A stretch of 64,000 nt of DNA, taken from positions 852,898 through 916,897 of the forward strand of contig LSYV01000004.1 in NCBI GenBank assembly GCA_001584585.1. Direction: 5' to 3'. A model generated the notes under the pieces. That model was not told where the DNA came from. It did no database searches and saw nothing but the letters and a program-made list of their open reading frames with translations. The translations under genes were made by a program, and so were the position numbers. Source of the DNA: Gonium pectorale. Its lineage: Eukaryota > Chlorophyta > Chlorophyceae > Chlamydomonadales > Volvocaceae. Of the stretch, positions 22,690-34,753 are shown piece after piece; position 1 is the stretch's first letter; each line of letters starts with the position of its first letter.

Positions 22690-25600
22690 ATGTGGACCAG
22701 CCAGACTATTTCTAACCTGCGGGCTGAGGCGCTGAGCGCACCCAGCTGCTCAGGAAGAAGGTTTCTTCAGGTTTCGGGCAGTGTGAGGCCATTGGTTGCC
22801 GTCGGCGCTGGCGTCCTGCGCGCCGATGCCTCAACAAGTAGCAGCACCCCAAGCGCGAAATTCGTATGCCAGGCTGTTCAGCTAGCGGAGCCCGAAGTTT
22901 CCGTCTCCTCCGCTTCCATCAACGACGGAAAGGCCCGCGCTTCGCCGGGTTCGACAGGGCCAACGCAACGGGCATTGAGGCCCGTCGAGAAAGTCGACAT
23001 TGCTGTCATTGGAGCTGACGTTGCCGGCCTGGCGGTTGCACTGGCTGCAGCTAGGGCTCACCCAGGCGCGACCATAGCGGTGGGTTCGAGACCCTGTCTC
23101 GCCCGCGCATACACGAGCTTGTCACTCCGCCCTTATTCAAAGCGTTTAAGCACAGCCTCTCTCTGCAAATCCTTGGCGCGGCGGCATGTCTAGTTTGCGC
23201 TTCACGTCCTCCTGCACATCGTCGGCTTTTCGCAAGCCCAGCCCCGCCCCTTTCCCAGCGCGGACACCTTTTGATTGCACATCTTAAGCCCGTCTGCTTT
23301 TCTGTCCCACAGCTCTATGACACGGCGGATGGCCCGCCGGCGTCCTGCGATGGTGGCGTGCTGCTGTCGGTCAACGGGTTGCGCGCCCTGCAGGCGCTGG
23401 ACCCCGGGTTGTACAACCGGTGAGCAGCGCTTCAAGCAGGCGCCTGTCCTTGGCGCTTGTACCATAAATACTAATTGCCTGCTCTTTCCGTGCATGAATT
23501 TCTGGTCTCGCGGAAGTCAAAGTGAACTTGGTATGATGTTCAGGTGCTGTCCCTTCCTGGTGTCTTCCTCCTCAGGCTCTGCTCCGATATGGCAAGCCCC
23601 GTCCACGAGGCGCTATGGTTTGATCTGGAGGTGAGCGAGGAGTTTGGCAGCGCCATGGGCGCCGTAGGCCCCCCCCCAAAGGCACTCGTTCTGTTTGGGC
23701 GCAACACTCCGTTGCCTTTGCATGTGCTATACGGCATCGCCTACCCAGATTGCCTCTACGTGCCTTACTTCACCGTCCACCAAAAATCTCGTCTTGCCCG
23801 ACTGATGGCGCAGGGCGAGCTCCTTCGCCGTACGCCGATGGGCCTGCCGAGTGCCGCGGCCGCGGGCCCTAGCACCAGCCGCCGCCGTAGCTCGCTCCGG
23901 CGCCGCGCTGGCCCCGGCCATCAGGCGTCGCCCAGCCGCAACCCCGACCCAGCGGCCCCGCCGCTCCTGGTGGGGCTGCACGAGCTGCGCGAGGCGCTGT
24001 GCGACGCGCTGCCGCTGGGTACGTTGACCATAATATCTGCTGCCGCACATGCCATCATGGATCAACATGTAGCCTGCCGTGCCCCATCGTCGCGAGGATA
24101 AAGGACGATGTTGCGATAGCAACGGCAGGCGCCCGACAACGCACTCCGTCCCGTACGTGTACTGCATGCCGTACTCCCTCATACGCCTTTTGGCTCGCTG
24201 CGTACCGCTCACCCGCGAACTACGGGAGAGGTCCCGCTATCGAAGCTCTCTAGGCTGGGCCAGACCAAGGCCCTGCCGGTCGCTCATAGTATCTGTGCAG
24301 GCTTGGAGGGCCTCACACATCACACCCCATCCACTGCTTGCCCGCCCCGCAGAGGTGGACATCTTTGGGCGCCACCACGTGCGCTCGGTGGAGGCGTCCC
24401 CCTCGGGAGGCGCGCTGCTGCACTTCGCGGCCTCGCCCTCGGGCAGTCCGGTGCGCTCCGTCCAGGCCCGGCTGGTGGTGGGAGCCGACGGCGCGCGGTC
24501 CGCCGTGCGCAGGTTGCAGGTACGCACGTGACATCGTGTGGCGCGGCGCTTTGCTGTGCCCGCGAAGATCCCGGTTCAAGTCCCATAGCGGTAACCCGCT
24601 ACTATCTCGCTGTCTGCATCTCGCACGTTCGTACTGTCAGTATGAGCCATCAGGAACGATCAGGAACGCCGTGCTTCATAACCGTATCGCCACCCTGCGC
24701 TCATGCCCGATGCGGTCCTCCTGATGCCTTTCCCGCTCGCGCAGTTCGACAGCGGCGGCGACCAGCAGCCGCAGCCCTCGGGCCGCACCGTGTGGCGAGG
24801 CCGCTTCACGCTGCGCCCGCGCGACCCCGACTTTGCGCGCCTGCGCAACTTTGCCACCGCCAGCCGCACGTGGGTGGACCTGCGCGCGCAGCCCGGCTGC
24901 GAGCGGAGCGCCTCGCTGTCGCCGGCGGGACCCAATGTGTTTGTGTGGACGGCGAGCTGCCCGACCAGCATGCTGCCGTCACGCGGGCTGCAGGAGTCGG
25001 CGGCTGAGGGGACGGCAGGTGCGTTGCGTTGCGTGTACTCGGCGCTGTTGCTCTGGGCTGTGAGCACAGGCGGGTGAACGTGCAAGAAAGGGACAGAGGG
25101 ATCGTGTAAGGAGGGATCAAAGTATCAAATTGCGACGGCTTGCTCTATGCCATGGATATGATCTAGTTTCATGTGGTCCAAAGCTGTCCCGCCACTTACC
25201 CGTCCACAACTCGGTGAACTCGTTTCCCTTCCCTCATCCCATTAATCTCCGCAGCGTCTTCGCCATATTGGCGCTGCCTGGCCATGTTTGAAGACTTCTC
25301 CCAGGACTTCTTCGCCGCCCTGCGCGCCACCGCCGGCTCCGCCGTCGCCGAGTACGACGCCGTGCGACCGCCTTCGCCCGCCGCCGCCGCCAGCCTGGCG
25401 GCGCCATGGCAGTGGTACTCTGGCGCGGCGGCGCTGGTGGGCGAGGCCGTGTGGTGCGGCATGCCCGCCGACGATGCCGCCAGTACGGCAATGAATCTTG
25501 CACTGGAGGATGCTGCCGTACTGGGCTCGTGCCTGGCGTCGTACGGCATGGGCACGCGGGCGCTCCAGGAGTATGCTCGGCAGCGCGGTCCACGGGTCAG

Positions 25601-27194
25601 CAGCATGCTGGCCCTGCCGCCTAGCGCCCCCGAGCGCCTGCGCATGCGCGACGCGCCCTTCCTCCCATCAGCGCCGACGGCGTCGACGGCGCAGGAGCAG
25701 CAGCAGCAAACGGCTGCTGCCGCCGCCGATGGGGCTACAGCGCTGACGGCGGCAGTCGAGGCCGCCGTCAACTCGGCAGCGTCGGCGTCGGTGGCGGCGC
25801 CGCCGCCAATGGCAGAGATCCTGGCCAAGGCGGCAGCGGCGGCCCCGGAGGCAGCGGCGTTGAAGCCGCTAGCGGCGATGGAGGCGGCGGCCGAGATGGC
25901 AGCCCCAGTCGTGCCGTCGGTAGACTTCAGCCGGCCCTCGGGCGGCGCCTCGCGTACCGGCTCCCCCGGAGGCGCCAGCAGCAGCCCTTCGGTCTTCGGC
26001 AACCGCACCGTTACGGCGCTGCCGGCTGGCCCGTCCTCCCCGATCTTCAGCAGGCCCTCGGGTGCGCGCCGCATGGGCCCCGTGCCCAACGCCATTGCGG
26101 CGGTGGTTGGCCTGCTGATTGGGAACAAGACACCCAAGCCCGCAAGCGCCGCAGAACCCGTGCCCCCCGCCGCCACTGCCGCCATAGCGCACGCCCCGCC
26201 GCCGCCTCCGGAGACGTCCATCCCGGCGGTGCCGCAGCAGGCGCCTTACGCCTCCGACTCTACTCCGCACGCCGTCTGGGACACGCTGCTTGCGCCCGGG
26301 CGCGTGAGTCAGGGGCAGGCGCTGGGTGCCATGGGCGGCGGCGCCGCCGCGGATGCCGCAGCGGCGGCAGGCGCGGCCACGGCGGCTTCCGGACAGTACT
26401 GCTCTGTCCAGACGCCCGCAGCGGTGTGGGAGGCGCTACTGGTGGCGCCCCAGACCGCCCACAGCCTCCTGGTCTCGCAGCCGTATAAGCCCGAAGAGAC
26501 GCCGGCGCTGGTGTGGGCCGCGCTGCTCGGCGCCGCCGCCGCCACAGCCGCCAGCGCAAGCGCCGCCGCCGCGCCGGCGGCTCCGCCAAGTGTGCTGCTG
26601 CCGCGCCCGGTTCCTAAGGCCAAGAGCGCGCCCTCCACTGCTCCTCCCGCTGTGACACGATCGCCGGCGGTCGCCGTCGCGGCGAGCACGCCCGATGCTC
26701 CTTCCACACTTCCGCTGCCGCAGCAGCAGCAGCCCGAAGTCCCCACGCCGCCGCAGTCGCCGTCGGCGGCACGCTCGCCCGCTGCCGCTTCCGGCCAGGT
26801 CCGCAAAGAGCGACGCAGCCGCGGCCAAGCTTCGGGCCAGCCCACACCCTCCTTTCCCGGCGCCTCCGCCAGCGGTCTCGGCCGCAAGGGCGGCAAGGCC
26901 TCCAAGCGCCCCTTTGCGCCCGCCGGCACCGCCGAGACTACCGGCCGGGCGTCGGCGGCGCCCCGGCCCCACTCCGCCGCCTCGAAGGCTCGCGCCGCCG
27001 CCAAGGCGGCGGCCACCATGACCATGAGCCTCAGCGCGGCGGCGGCGCTGGGCGGAGTGATCAGCGCCGGCGGCGGGCACATGCCGATGGACGTGGCGAG
27101 CGCGATGCACGTGCACGGCGCGGTGGCGCAGTTCTGGGACGACCTGAACAACCTGACGCTCTCGTCTGCCAGCCTGTCGAGCATCGACGTGTGA
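22690..27194 (+). CDS. FAD-dependent monooxygenase-like protein with long disordered C-terminus
   Basis: Exons 22690-23079, 23313-23419, 23576-23630, 23814-24018, 24353-24519, 24745-25018 and 25255-27194 join in phase to 1045 residues. The 183-base segment 23631-23813 is also open and could be retained. The first ~570 residues resemble UbiH/zeaxanthin-epoxidase-type flavin monooxygenases. They show an N-terminal Rossmann segment (VIGADVAGLA, residues 106-115), the mid-domain VVGADGARSAVRR, and a C-terminal VGEAVWCGMP...NLALEDAAVL segment. Two hallmark residues differ: the middle Gly of GxGxxG is Asp110, and the GD motif reads GE. FAD binding is therefore uncertain. The remaining ~470 residues are Ala/Pro/Ser-rich with three copies of a Y-x4-TP-x2-VW-x2-LL motif. 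The N-terminal 100 residues are Ser/Ala-rich and could be a plastid transit peptide. Substrate unknown. Confidence 0.78.
26247..26530 (+). repeat. Three copies of a Y-x4-TP-x2-VW-x2-LL peptide motif
   Basis: Within the disordered tail of the monooxygenase-like protein the motif recurs with its Tyr codon at 26247, 26397 and 26484 (spacings 50 and 29 residues). The cores read STPHAVWDTLLA, QTPAAVWEALLV and ETPALVWAALLG. Conservation of the motif inside otherwise degenerate Ala-rich sequence suggests a short helical binding motif. Confidence 0.85.
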
Positions 27195-29404
27195 GCTGTT
27201 GTCTGTTTGTGTGGCAAGGGTGTTGTGCGGGGCCTGCGCCCCCATCGCCAAGATAACGGGGTCCTGGAGCATGCGCCAGCCTTATGTGCGGTTCTCATAC
27301 ATGATCGACAATTGGGACTCGAAGAGTAAGGGGGGCCTATGATGCCAAGAGTAACGCACGCTTGTGCAGCGCGCTGCAGCGGTATCTGCTGCGGGAGGGG
27401 AGGGAGCGAGATGTAGCCTCGGGCAGCCAGTCGCGTTCGCTTAGAGAGTGGCGAGGAGCGTCCGGAGAGATTCGCTGAGGCTTTAGGGACAGCTTGTTTC
27501 GTAACGGAAGCTGAACGGAGGGAGAACGTGACCACCGACGTGCTGTGTGTACGGCGTCGCACCAGATCCCGGATGCCCGACCGACCGGCCGTGACGAACT
27601 CCTGCCTGAGGAGCGAGGACGTGTGCAGGGAGCGTAGGGGCGACCAGCGAGGGATGGAACGATGTGCGATGGCGGGGACGAGGACGGACATACGGTGCAT
27701 ATGCCGCACGGCTGCATGTGGCGCCGCAACAGCCTGACCGGCGGGAGCGGGGGCAGGGCGCCGCTGTGGCGGCGCAACTGACGGCACACAGCGCGGAGAG
27801 GCGCAGTGGTGGCTGCTGATGCTTTGAGTATCCCTCGTACGGGCCAGATGGCCCGACTGTACAGTACGGCACGGCAAGCGATGTCCGGCAGGGCGCTGGC
27901 GCCCAGGGTGCGCGCATCTCTGCGGCTATTGACTGCCCCGAGATGAGAGCCGGCGCTTTGTATCATATTTCGTCAATTTCGTGGATTTGTTGGATGTGTT
28001 GTTTCGTGGCAGCGTCGGCCGGGCGGGTCATCCGGGCCGCCTGGAGCGGGAGGTGGTTATGGGTCCAAGTGATGTGATTGCTTTGTTGGTTGGTTGCGAT
28101 CTTCCGGTGCTGCCCACGAGGCGGGCGACGACGCGTCGGGCATGTCTAGAGGCCGGCTGTATGTGCATGTATTAGGCGCCCGGCGGGGGCGGGGCATCGC
28201 CGGGTGGGGCGGGGAGTGGGGTTTCGCTCGTGCCCTGTTCGAAGCGCTTGCATGGGCGTTGCATACCGTGTCGTGTCCTACGCTCCTACCGCATTAGGTG
28301 GCCCGGAAAGCGGAGGTGACCACGATTGTGGCTGCATGCCAGGGGCGAGAGACTGCAGGAGCAGCACGCGTGCCAGGAGGCGATGGCGAGCATTCCGCGT
28401 TGGCTCTCCGGCACGGTGGCATCTTGTTAGCATTGCAGGGTACAGGCGTACCGAGACGGGTACATGGATAGATTGATATGATGCCCCAGCATCAGTTGGC
28501 TCGTAGATGCTCCGTTGCGACTATGGGTTAGTGCCTCCGTGAAACTGGTTGTACGTTGGTTTATGCTCGCGTGCGAAGCCAACGGATCCTAGGTTGCTAC
28601 CTTGGGTGCCTCGAGGCTTGAGTTGGCCACAGCCGCAGCGGTCTTGGCTGGCATGCATTCAGTAAATCGAGCTATGAATCCCGCGCGCGGAAGGCTTACT
28701 TCGAGGGGTATTCACTTTTGAGCGCGCGGCGTCAGGAACGTGGCTCACACTCGCACATACCCCGTAGCACTCTCGACGCACTGGCGACGTGGCCGGGCAT
28801 TTGCACCTCGAAGCGTGTGTTATGTGTCACAGACAGTACATGCATTTCAAGTACGGTTTGCAATGGCGCACGACATGCTCAATGAGCGTAAGCGAGGCGA
28901 CTAGCTACTAAAGCTCGTTTTGTGCCGGCCTCCTCAACGCAGGTCGGCCCTTTCCGCGTACAACACCTTCCCTGTCCCTGGCTCCTGGGTACACCACCCA
29001 CGCACTCCAGCCAGGCCTGTCATCAGGCCGCTCGCGTGCTCACCTTTGCGCCATGCTACACCCAACTTGAGCACCAACATTCACGGCCTCCCTGCCTTCG
29101 CCACGTCACACGACGATGCTTGAACAGCTACCGCCAATCCACCATGCACATAGTAGCCTCAGGACGCTCGATCGCTGCACGCCAGCCGCCCCGCCGCCGC
29201 AAAGCCATCAGCGCCTAGAGCGCCTGCCCTCACCATGCCCGCGCATGACCCCGCAGCCGCAGCTGCAAAACCCTACTCGACCCAGCTGCTGCCGGGCTGC
29301 TCCCACCCGACCCAAGAGCCTCCGCCTGTGCTGTTTCTACCTGACGCTGCCAGCCCTCTGACAGTGCGGCCTGCGATGCGCCTGCCCGGATCGCTCGTGG
29401 TCGC
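27195..29404. other. Intergenic, converging 3' regions; no gene seen
   Basis: 2.2 kb between two converging genes. ORFs are short, without domain matches or consistent splice phases. The 3' untranslated regions of both neighbours presumably occupy part of it. Confidence 0.45.
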
Positions 29405-32400
29405 TCAAGACGCGGCCGCCTGCACCGGCCCCCCCGCTGGGCCGGCCAATGTGAGGAACTTGCCGTCTATGATCAGGCCGCTGTTGCTCTTGCGGATCTG
29501 GGGAGGGAGGGGTCGGACGAAAGTTGACCTTTAGAGTACACAGCCAAGGAAGTGGGACAGGGCAAAATGTGCCTGTCATGAGGCTGCAAGTGCAGGCAAA
29601 CCGTGGTTGCTCCCACAGAACGTGTTGGGAGCGGGCAGTCGCACGCACAGCAGCCAACCGCAAGCTCCGCCAGAGGTGCCGGCCCGTGAACCGAAGGCCT
29701 TAATGCCTAAGTGAACACTTTGTGAGTATTCCTGCCACGACCCGGGCCTGTGGCGCACCGCACCTTCTTTTCAAGCGCCTCCCGCACGTTGTCAAGGTCC
29801 CAGGGGCTGGCCACGGCCGCTCCCTGGCCCTGCTGCTGCTTCCCCTCCTCTTGATCCTGCTCCTGCTGCTTGCCCTTCTTGCATTTCTTGCGCGGCCGCT
29901 CCTCCTCCCCGGCGACGTTCGAGTCATGGTGCCCGTGCTTGTGGTGGTGGTGCTTGCGGTGCTGCTCGTCAGCGTGCGCCAGCAGCTCCGCCACCACCTT
30001 GCGCAGCTTCACGCGTCGCTCCGCCGACTGGGCACGGGCCGAGCATGGGAAGGGGGCGTGTGGGCGGGGCGCGGTTGGGCAGTGCGGGAGTGGGCAGGGC
30101 GTTTTATGGGGACGTGGGCCAGGGGCAGCTAGGGCGGAAGCAGGAGATGGGCTAGAACCTTTCCTCCGTGCCCCAATTCGCCCCCTTCCCATCACGCATG
30201 TCATCACTTTGTCCCACGCCCGACGCTTCATCTGCCCCCCGAAGATAGCGCTCTGTCGCTGCCCCGAAACCGCAAGCACGGCCTCCGTCCCCGACGGCGC
30301 TCAGCCCTACCACCCGCTCCCAGTAGCCCGCCCACCTGCTTGACGACCAGCTTGGCAAGCTTGAGCCACTTGGGCCTGGGGGCCTCGCCAACCGCCTCCC
30401 CGCCGGCGTCAGCACCGGCGTCCCCGCCAGCGGTCGCCACATCTCGCTCGGCCTCCTGCTTTTCTTGCCCCTCCGCTTTCCGCTTCTTGCCCTTCCGCCG
30501 CTCCGGCGCAGCCTCGACGGCGCCGGCCGCCTGCTGCTGCTCCTCCTTCATCTCCTCAGCGCCCTTCCCCCGCCTCCCGCCCTTGTCCTTCTTCCCATTC
30601 TTCTTGTCCTTCTTTCTCTCGCCCGCTTCCGCGTCCGCTTCCCGGTTGCCGCCGTCGGCAGCCGCCCGCGCCGTGGCGGCCGCGCCCTTGCCGCTGCCGC
30701 CGCCCTCCTCGCCGCCCTCCTCGCTGCCCTCCTCGTCCTCGTCCTCGTCCTCCCCAAAGGTCTTCTTGGTGCCCTCCCACTTGGTTCCTCCCACCTTGAG
30801 CTCGGCCTTGCCCAGGCCCCGGCGACCCACGCGCTGGAAGTCGTGCGCCTGCGGGGGCGGGCGGCGGGGGCGGGGAGGGGGTTGCTAGAAACAGAGTCGG
30901 AGAGGAACGGGCTGGACGCCAGCCGCATTCGCTCGAGGGTGGGGTGGGGCGCGGCGGGGGGCTCGTCAATCCATGGGCACCCTGAGGCGGCGGCGCCGGC
31001 GGGGCGCGGTAGGGGTGCCAGCTCGACCGATGAGGTCTTAAGGAGCTGCAGCGCAACTAGAACCACCACAACGGTCCCGGCCTCACGCGCGGCAGCCGGC
31101 CCCTGGCCAGCCAGTCCTCTGACCGGTGAGATCGAAGGGAGCTTTAAGAAGCCGAGAGCGCGGCGGGAGCACGGTCGCACAGGCCCCCACACATCACCGC
31201 CCCGCCCAACCCTACGCCACCGACTACCCGCCCGGTTCGACCCCAACCATACGAGACCTCTCGCTGGGCTTCAGTGCCCACACAGTCAGCCAATGCGCCT
31301 CACCGCCCTCACCCGCATGTGAAACCCGCACAACAGACATGGTGCGTATTTTGTGCTCCCAGGCAAGCCAGCACCACCGTGTTCCCCGCCGACCGGCTCG
31401 ATGCGCTGCCTTACCCTCCTCTGCCTACCCTCACTCGGCCAGAGCCGAGGCCCGCCAACCTCCAAACCCAACCAGGCCCCGTGGTCACTCCTAACCTCAC
31501 TCGGCTCCGCCCCCACCCCTTACCCGCTTGTAAAGGGCCTCCTGGTCGGCCTCATCGAAGCCACGCCGCTGGCCGGCCGCCACCGCCGCCGAGCCGCTGA
31601 GCGCCACGCGCCCAGCCGCCGCCTCCGCCGCCTGCCGCTCCGCCGCCTCCTCCAGCCGCGCCTCGCCCGCCGCCTCATCCTCCAGGCTCTCCATGAGCCC
31701 GGCGGAGGCAAACATCTTGGCGCCCCACCAGCCCTCGGCGGGTGTAGGCTTGAAGGTCGCAAACTGCGGGTCGGGCAGGACAGCGTTATCACGCAAAGGC
31801 CTTTGGGATGCACATCCCAGGACAACCCAAGAGGTGCGCACATGGAACATGCGATGGCAGGAGGGAGGTTCCGGGTTACCGCGGACGTAGTTGGCGCAAC
31901 TGCGTGAATGGCACGCCTGCAAAGTCAGCAGCCCACGAGGCGGTGGGCCTAATACGATGTCACCGCGTACGGGTCTCCAGCACGATTGCAGCTTGGCCCC
32001 TCAAGAGGTGCCCCTCAAGGTGTGAACCGCGCGGCGCGCCACCCACCATCTTGGCGCGCGCCGCCGAGGCCGCCTGGCTGCCCAGCACCACCACGATGCG
32101 CTTAGCGGGCAGCGGCCGGTCAGCATCAGCAGCGTTTGCGGTCTACAGGAGGGTGAGACCCCGGGGCGGCCGGCGAGGACGGGAGCGGGAGAAGGTGAGT
32201 CGCCGAGCCAGGCAGGGCACAAGGAGCGGCGCAGCGGGGCAGCAACAGCGGCTGTGATAGGGGCGGCCGCGCTGGCAACGGTAAAGTGGGGCTGACGGCG
32301 GTTCAAGCAGTGCGCACTGCGCCGCAGACGGCGCGTGTCGAGATCCGGTCCTGGTGCATCCACCCGGCCGCGTCGCGCACCGCAGACAGCTGGCTGGCTG

Positions 32401-34351
32401 GCACGGCAGGCCCTTGCTCCTCATGCCGTATCACAGGCCACTAACAGGCATAGTCGTTCTAAATGTGCGTGAAAGCACCTTCAGTACGCGGTATGGGCCG
32501 CCGGGTTTCCTCGCTGGCAGGATGCACCCTACCCCCCGCCACAGCACCCCACCTGCCCACGCTCGCCAGGCTTGCCGTCGCCCGCAGCCGCGCCCCCGCT
32601 GGCCGCGTCCGCCTCACGCCGCCGTTTCCCGTTGCCGGCCTTTGCCTTGTCCTTGCCCTCCCCCTTTCCCCCGGACTTCTTGTCCTTGCCCTTCGCCTTT
32701 TTGCTCCTTCGCCGCCCGGCCGACGCGTCCTCGGACCCGCGGCCGCTCGTGCTGGGACCCTCGCTGTCGCTGCTGCTGCTCGAGTCCGAGTCCGAGTCCG
32801 ATCCGGGCCTGCTGGCTGGCTCCTGCGGGGCCGGCAGCGGCGGCAGGCCCAGCTTGGCTCGCGCTCGGTTGGCCTCCTCCTGCTCCTGCGCCCGGATGCG
32901 CGCCATCTTGCCCGCGCGGCCGCCCCACCTGCAGGCAGCATCACCGTACAGGGCATGTGACGGGTCCAGGCTTGGAATTTCAGCTTTCAGCAGGGTCCTT
33001 TCAGCTCGTTCAGTGGAGGCGGGACATGAGGCTGAGCGCGTGCGTCCACCTACGGCGCACGCCCGATGCTCACCTATCTATCGGACGCCGCGCAGGGGCG
33101 GGGGGGCGGCCCTGCGCGTCACCCGCCTCACCAGTCACCGTCCCCCGCACGACCCCGATCCCATGAAGCCCAACCGCATGCAACCTTGCCGCGCAGGTGA
33201 GGGAGGGCGGCCTCCCAGCGTGGCGCCCCTAGCCTGGCTCCCGTCCCGGCCTCGTTGGTCCCGCGTTGGTCCAGCCGCCACCTGGCCCCGCCGCCACTTG
33301 TCCCAGCCCCCGCCTCCCGCCTGCCCCCGCCCCGCCTCCGCCTGCGCCTGCCCTGCCACCGCCTGTCCGCCGGGTCTCCGCTGCGCCACCGCTCCCACCT
33401 GCCCCCGCCCCCACCTGCCCCCGCCCCCACCTGCCCCAGGGGTCCTTGGCCAGCTCCGCAGCGATGCGCAGCTCGGCCTCAGAAGCGCTGGCCAGCGTGC
33501 CGTCCCGGTTCACCGTGAGCCCGCCGCCGCCGCCGCCGCTCACGCGAGCGCGCTTGCCGCCGTGCCGACCGCGGGCGCCGCCGCTGTCGCCGCTGCTGTC
33601 GGAGTCGCTATCACTGCTGCTGGTGGCGGAGCCGCTACCGCCGCTGCTGCCGCTGCTGGTTCCGCTGCTGCTCGTCTCCTGCCGCCATCAGAGGGAGGAA
33701 CATGGGCGCTTAGTCCAAGGCGCACTGCAGCGCAGTGCGCCCGCATGCAGATGCCCGTTCACAGAGGAGGGGCCTTTGGTATGGCAGCCAAACGCCAACC
33801 GCTGCAGCTCACGTGGTTGATATTCTTGATGGCCGAGTTGTAAGCGTCCTCCCAATACTTCTGCTCCCAGTTCCAAGCTGCGTTTGCGCCGACCTACAAA
33901 CAGGGAGGCGCACGCTTCGCTTGGTAACGGCTGGGGCCTAGCCCCACGGGGTAGTTAAGACACAGCATGAGACCAGCGTGAGTCTCGGGAGTGTGCAGCG
34001 GACTCGGGAACCCTGCGCCGCACGCGCAGAGCCGCAGTGGGCCTTCGGGACAGCGTACCAAGCACGGAAGCCCACCAGTGCAGAGCGCGAAGGGATGCCC
34101 TCAGCGGGTCACCGTCAGATGCAGACGCAGGGGGTTGCGATGGCGGCTACGGGTGGCTCGACTGGAAGACCTACCCCAAGCGTGTCCTCCTTCTTTTTCA
34201 CTTCAATCGCTTCCTTCATGCCGTGCTTTTCCTTGCCAAGTCCTTGCCCCTTGCTCCAGCCCATCCTTTCCATGAGCCGCTGCCCCAAGCCGCCAAAGGC
34301 AGTTGCCTTGTGCACGCCGACCCCGGCAACATATCCAGGAGGGAGCTTCAT
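29405..34351 (-). CDS. G-patch domain protein (plant-type, GPATCH4/PINX1-like)
   Basis: Nine exons on the minus strand: 34351-34175, 33893-33813, 33678-33431, 32928-32553, 32142-32047, 31763-31524, 30848-30336, 30027-29764 and 29497-29405. All are phase-consistent and give 695 residues. The N-terminus carries a G-patch (MERMGWSKGQGLGKEKHGM), the motif that activates DEAH RNA helicases in splicing and ribosome biogenesis. It is followed by NWEQKYWEDAYNSA, a segment typical of this family. Later conserved blocks are WGGRAGKMARI, GWWGAKMFASAGL, and GRRGLGKAELKVGGTKWEGTK. The tail has RVKLRKVVAELLAH and a short end block, SGLIIDGKF. Long Lys/Glu and Ser/Asp-rich stretches between blocks suit a nucleolar protein. 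Most similar in layout to land-plant D111/G-patch proteins; exact orthology to human GPATCH4 or PINX1 is not decidable here. Confidence 0.9.
30888..30930 (-). repeat. Intronic 43-bp element near a 3' splice site, copy A
   Basis: 35 of 43 positions match 57245-57287. It lies about 40 bases upstream of the acceptor of the G-patch exon starting at 30848, in the sense orientation of that minus-strand gene as well as copy B in its own gene. Confidence 0.65.
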
Positions 34352-34753
34352 TTTTTAACGAAATATGAACTCGTTTATGGCAGGCGGCGCCTAACCGTCT
34401 ATTTCCTGCATGCGAAGCAGGGTCTCCCAAGCTCAGGCTGCAGGGTAATTTAGTCACAAGCTACCGAATAAAATGTGCATCCATAATTTGTGGTGGCAAA
34501 CAGGGGCTCGTGCCGTGTGCGCAGTGGTGCCAAGCTGCGAATATGTCTTATTCTGTGGCATCAGCTGTACGCAGCTGTCGTCTTCAGTCGGCACAACTAG
34601 CGCACCCTATTGCCGCCATTTGGAGGAGGCTTGCGTCACCAGCCGTATTCCCCGGACGTCGCCGGTCGCGCAAGGTAGGGCCCGCTGACTTCGCTAGGGA
34701 GTCGCAGCGTTCCTACCACATACGCCGCGTTTTTTGACTTTTAACATTGGAAA
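34352..34753. promoter_or_regulatory. Divergent promoter region (G-patch / DUF2061 genes)
   Basis: About 400 AT-richer bases separate two head-to-head start codons (34351 minus, 34754 plus). Bidirectional promoter function is inferred from arrangement; no specific element was recognised. Confidence 0.4.

Noticed and set aside
24570..24592. GGTTCAAGTCC resembling a tRNA B-box
   Set aside because: The flanking bases do not form the T stem, and no acceptor or anticodon arm is found. It is in a monooxygenase-gene intron.
25196..26221. Long minus-strand ORF opposite the monooxygenase exon
   Set aside because: Antisense reading of a GC-rich Ala/Pro coding exon. The protein is compositionally trivial, while the plus frame has domain and splice-phase support.
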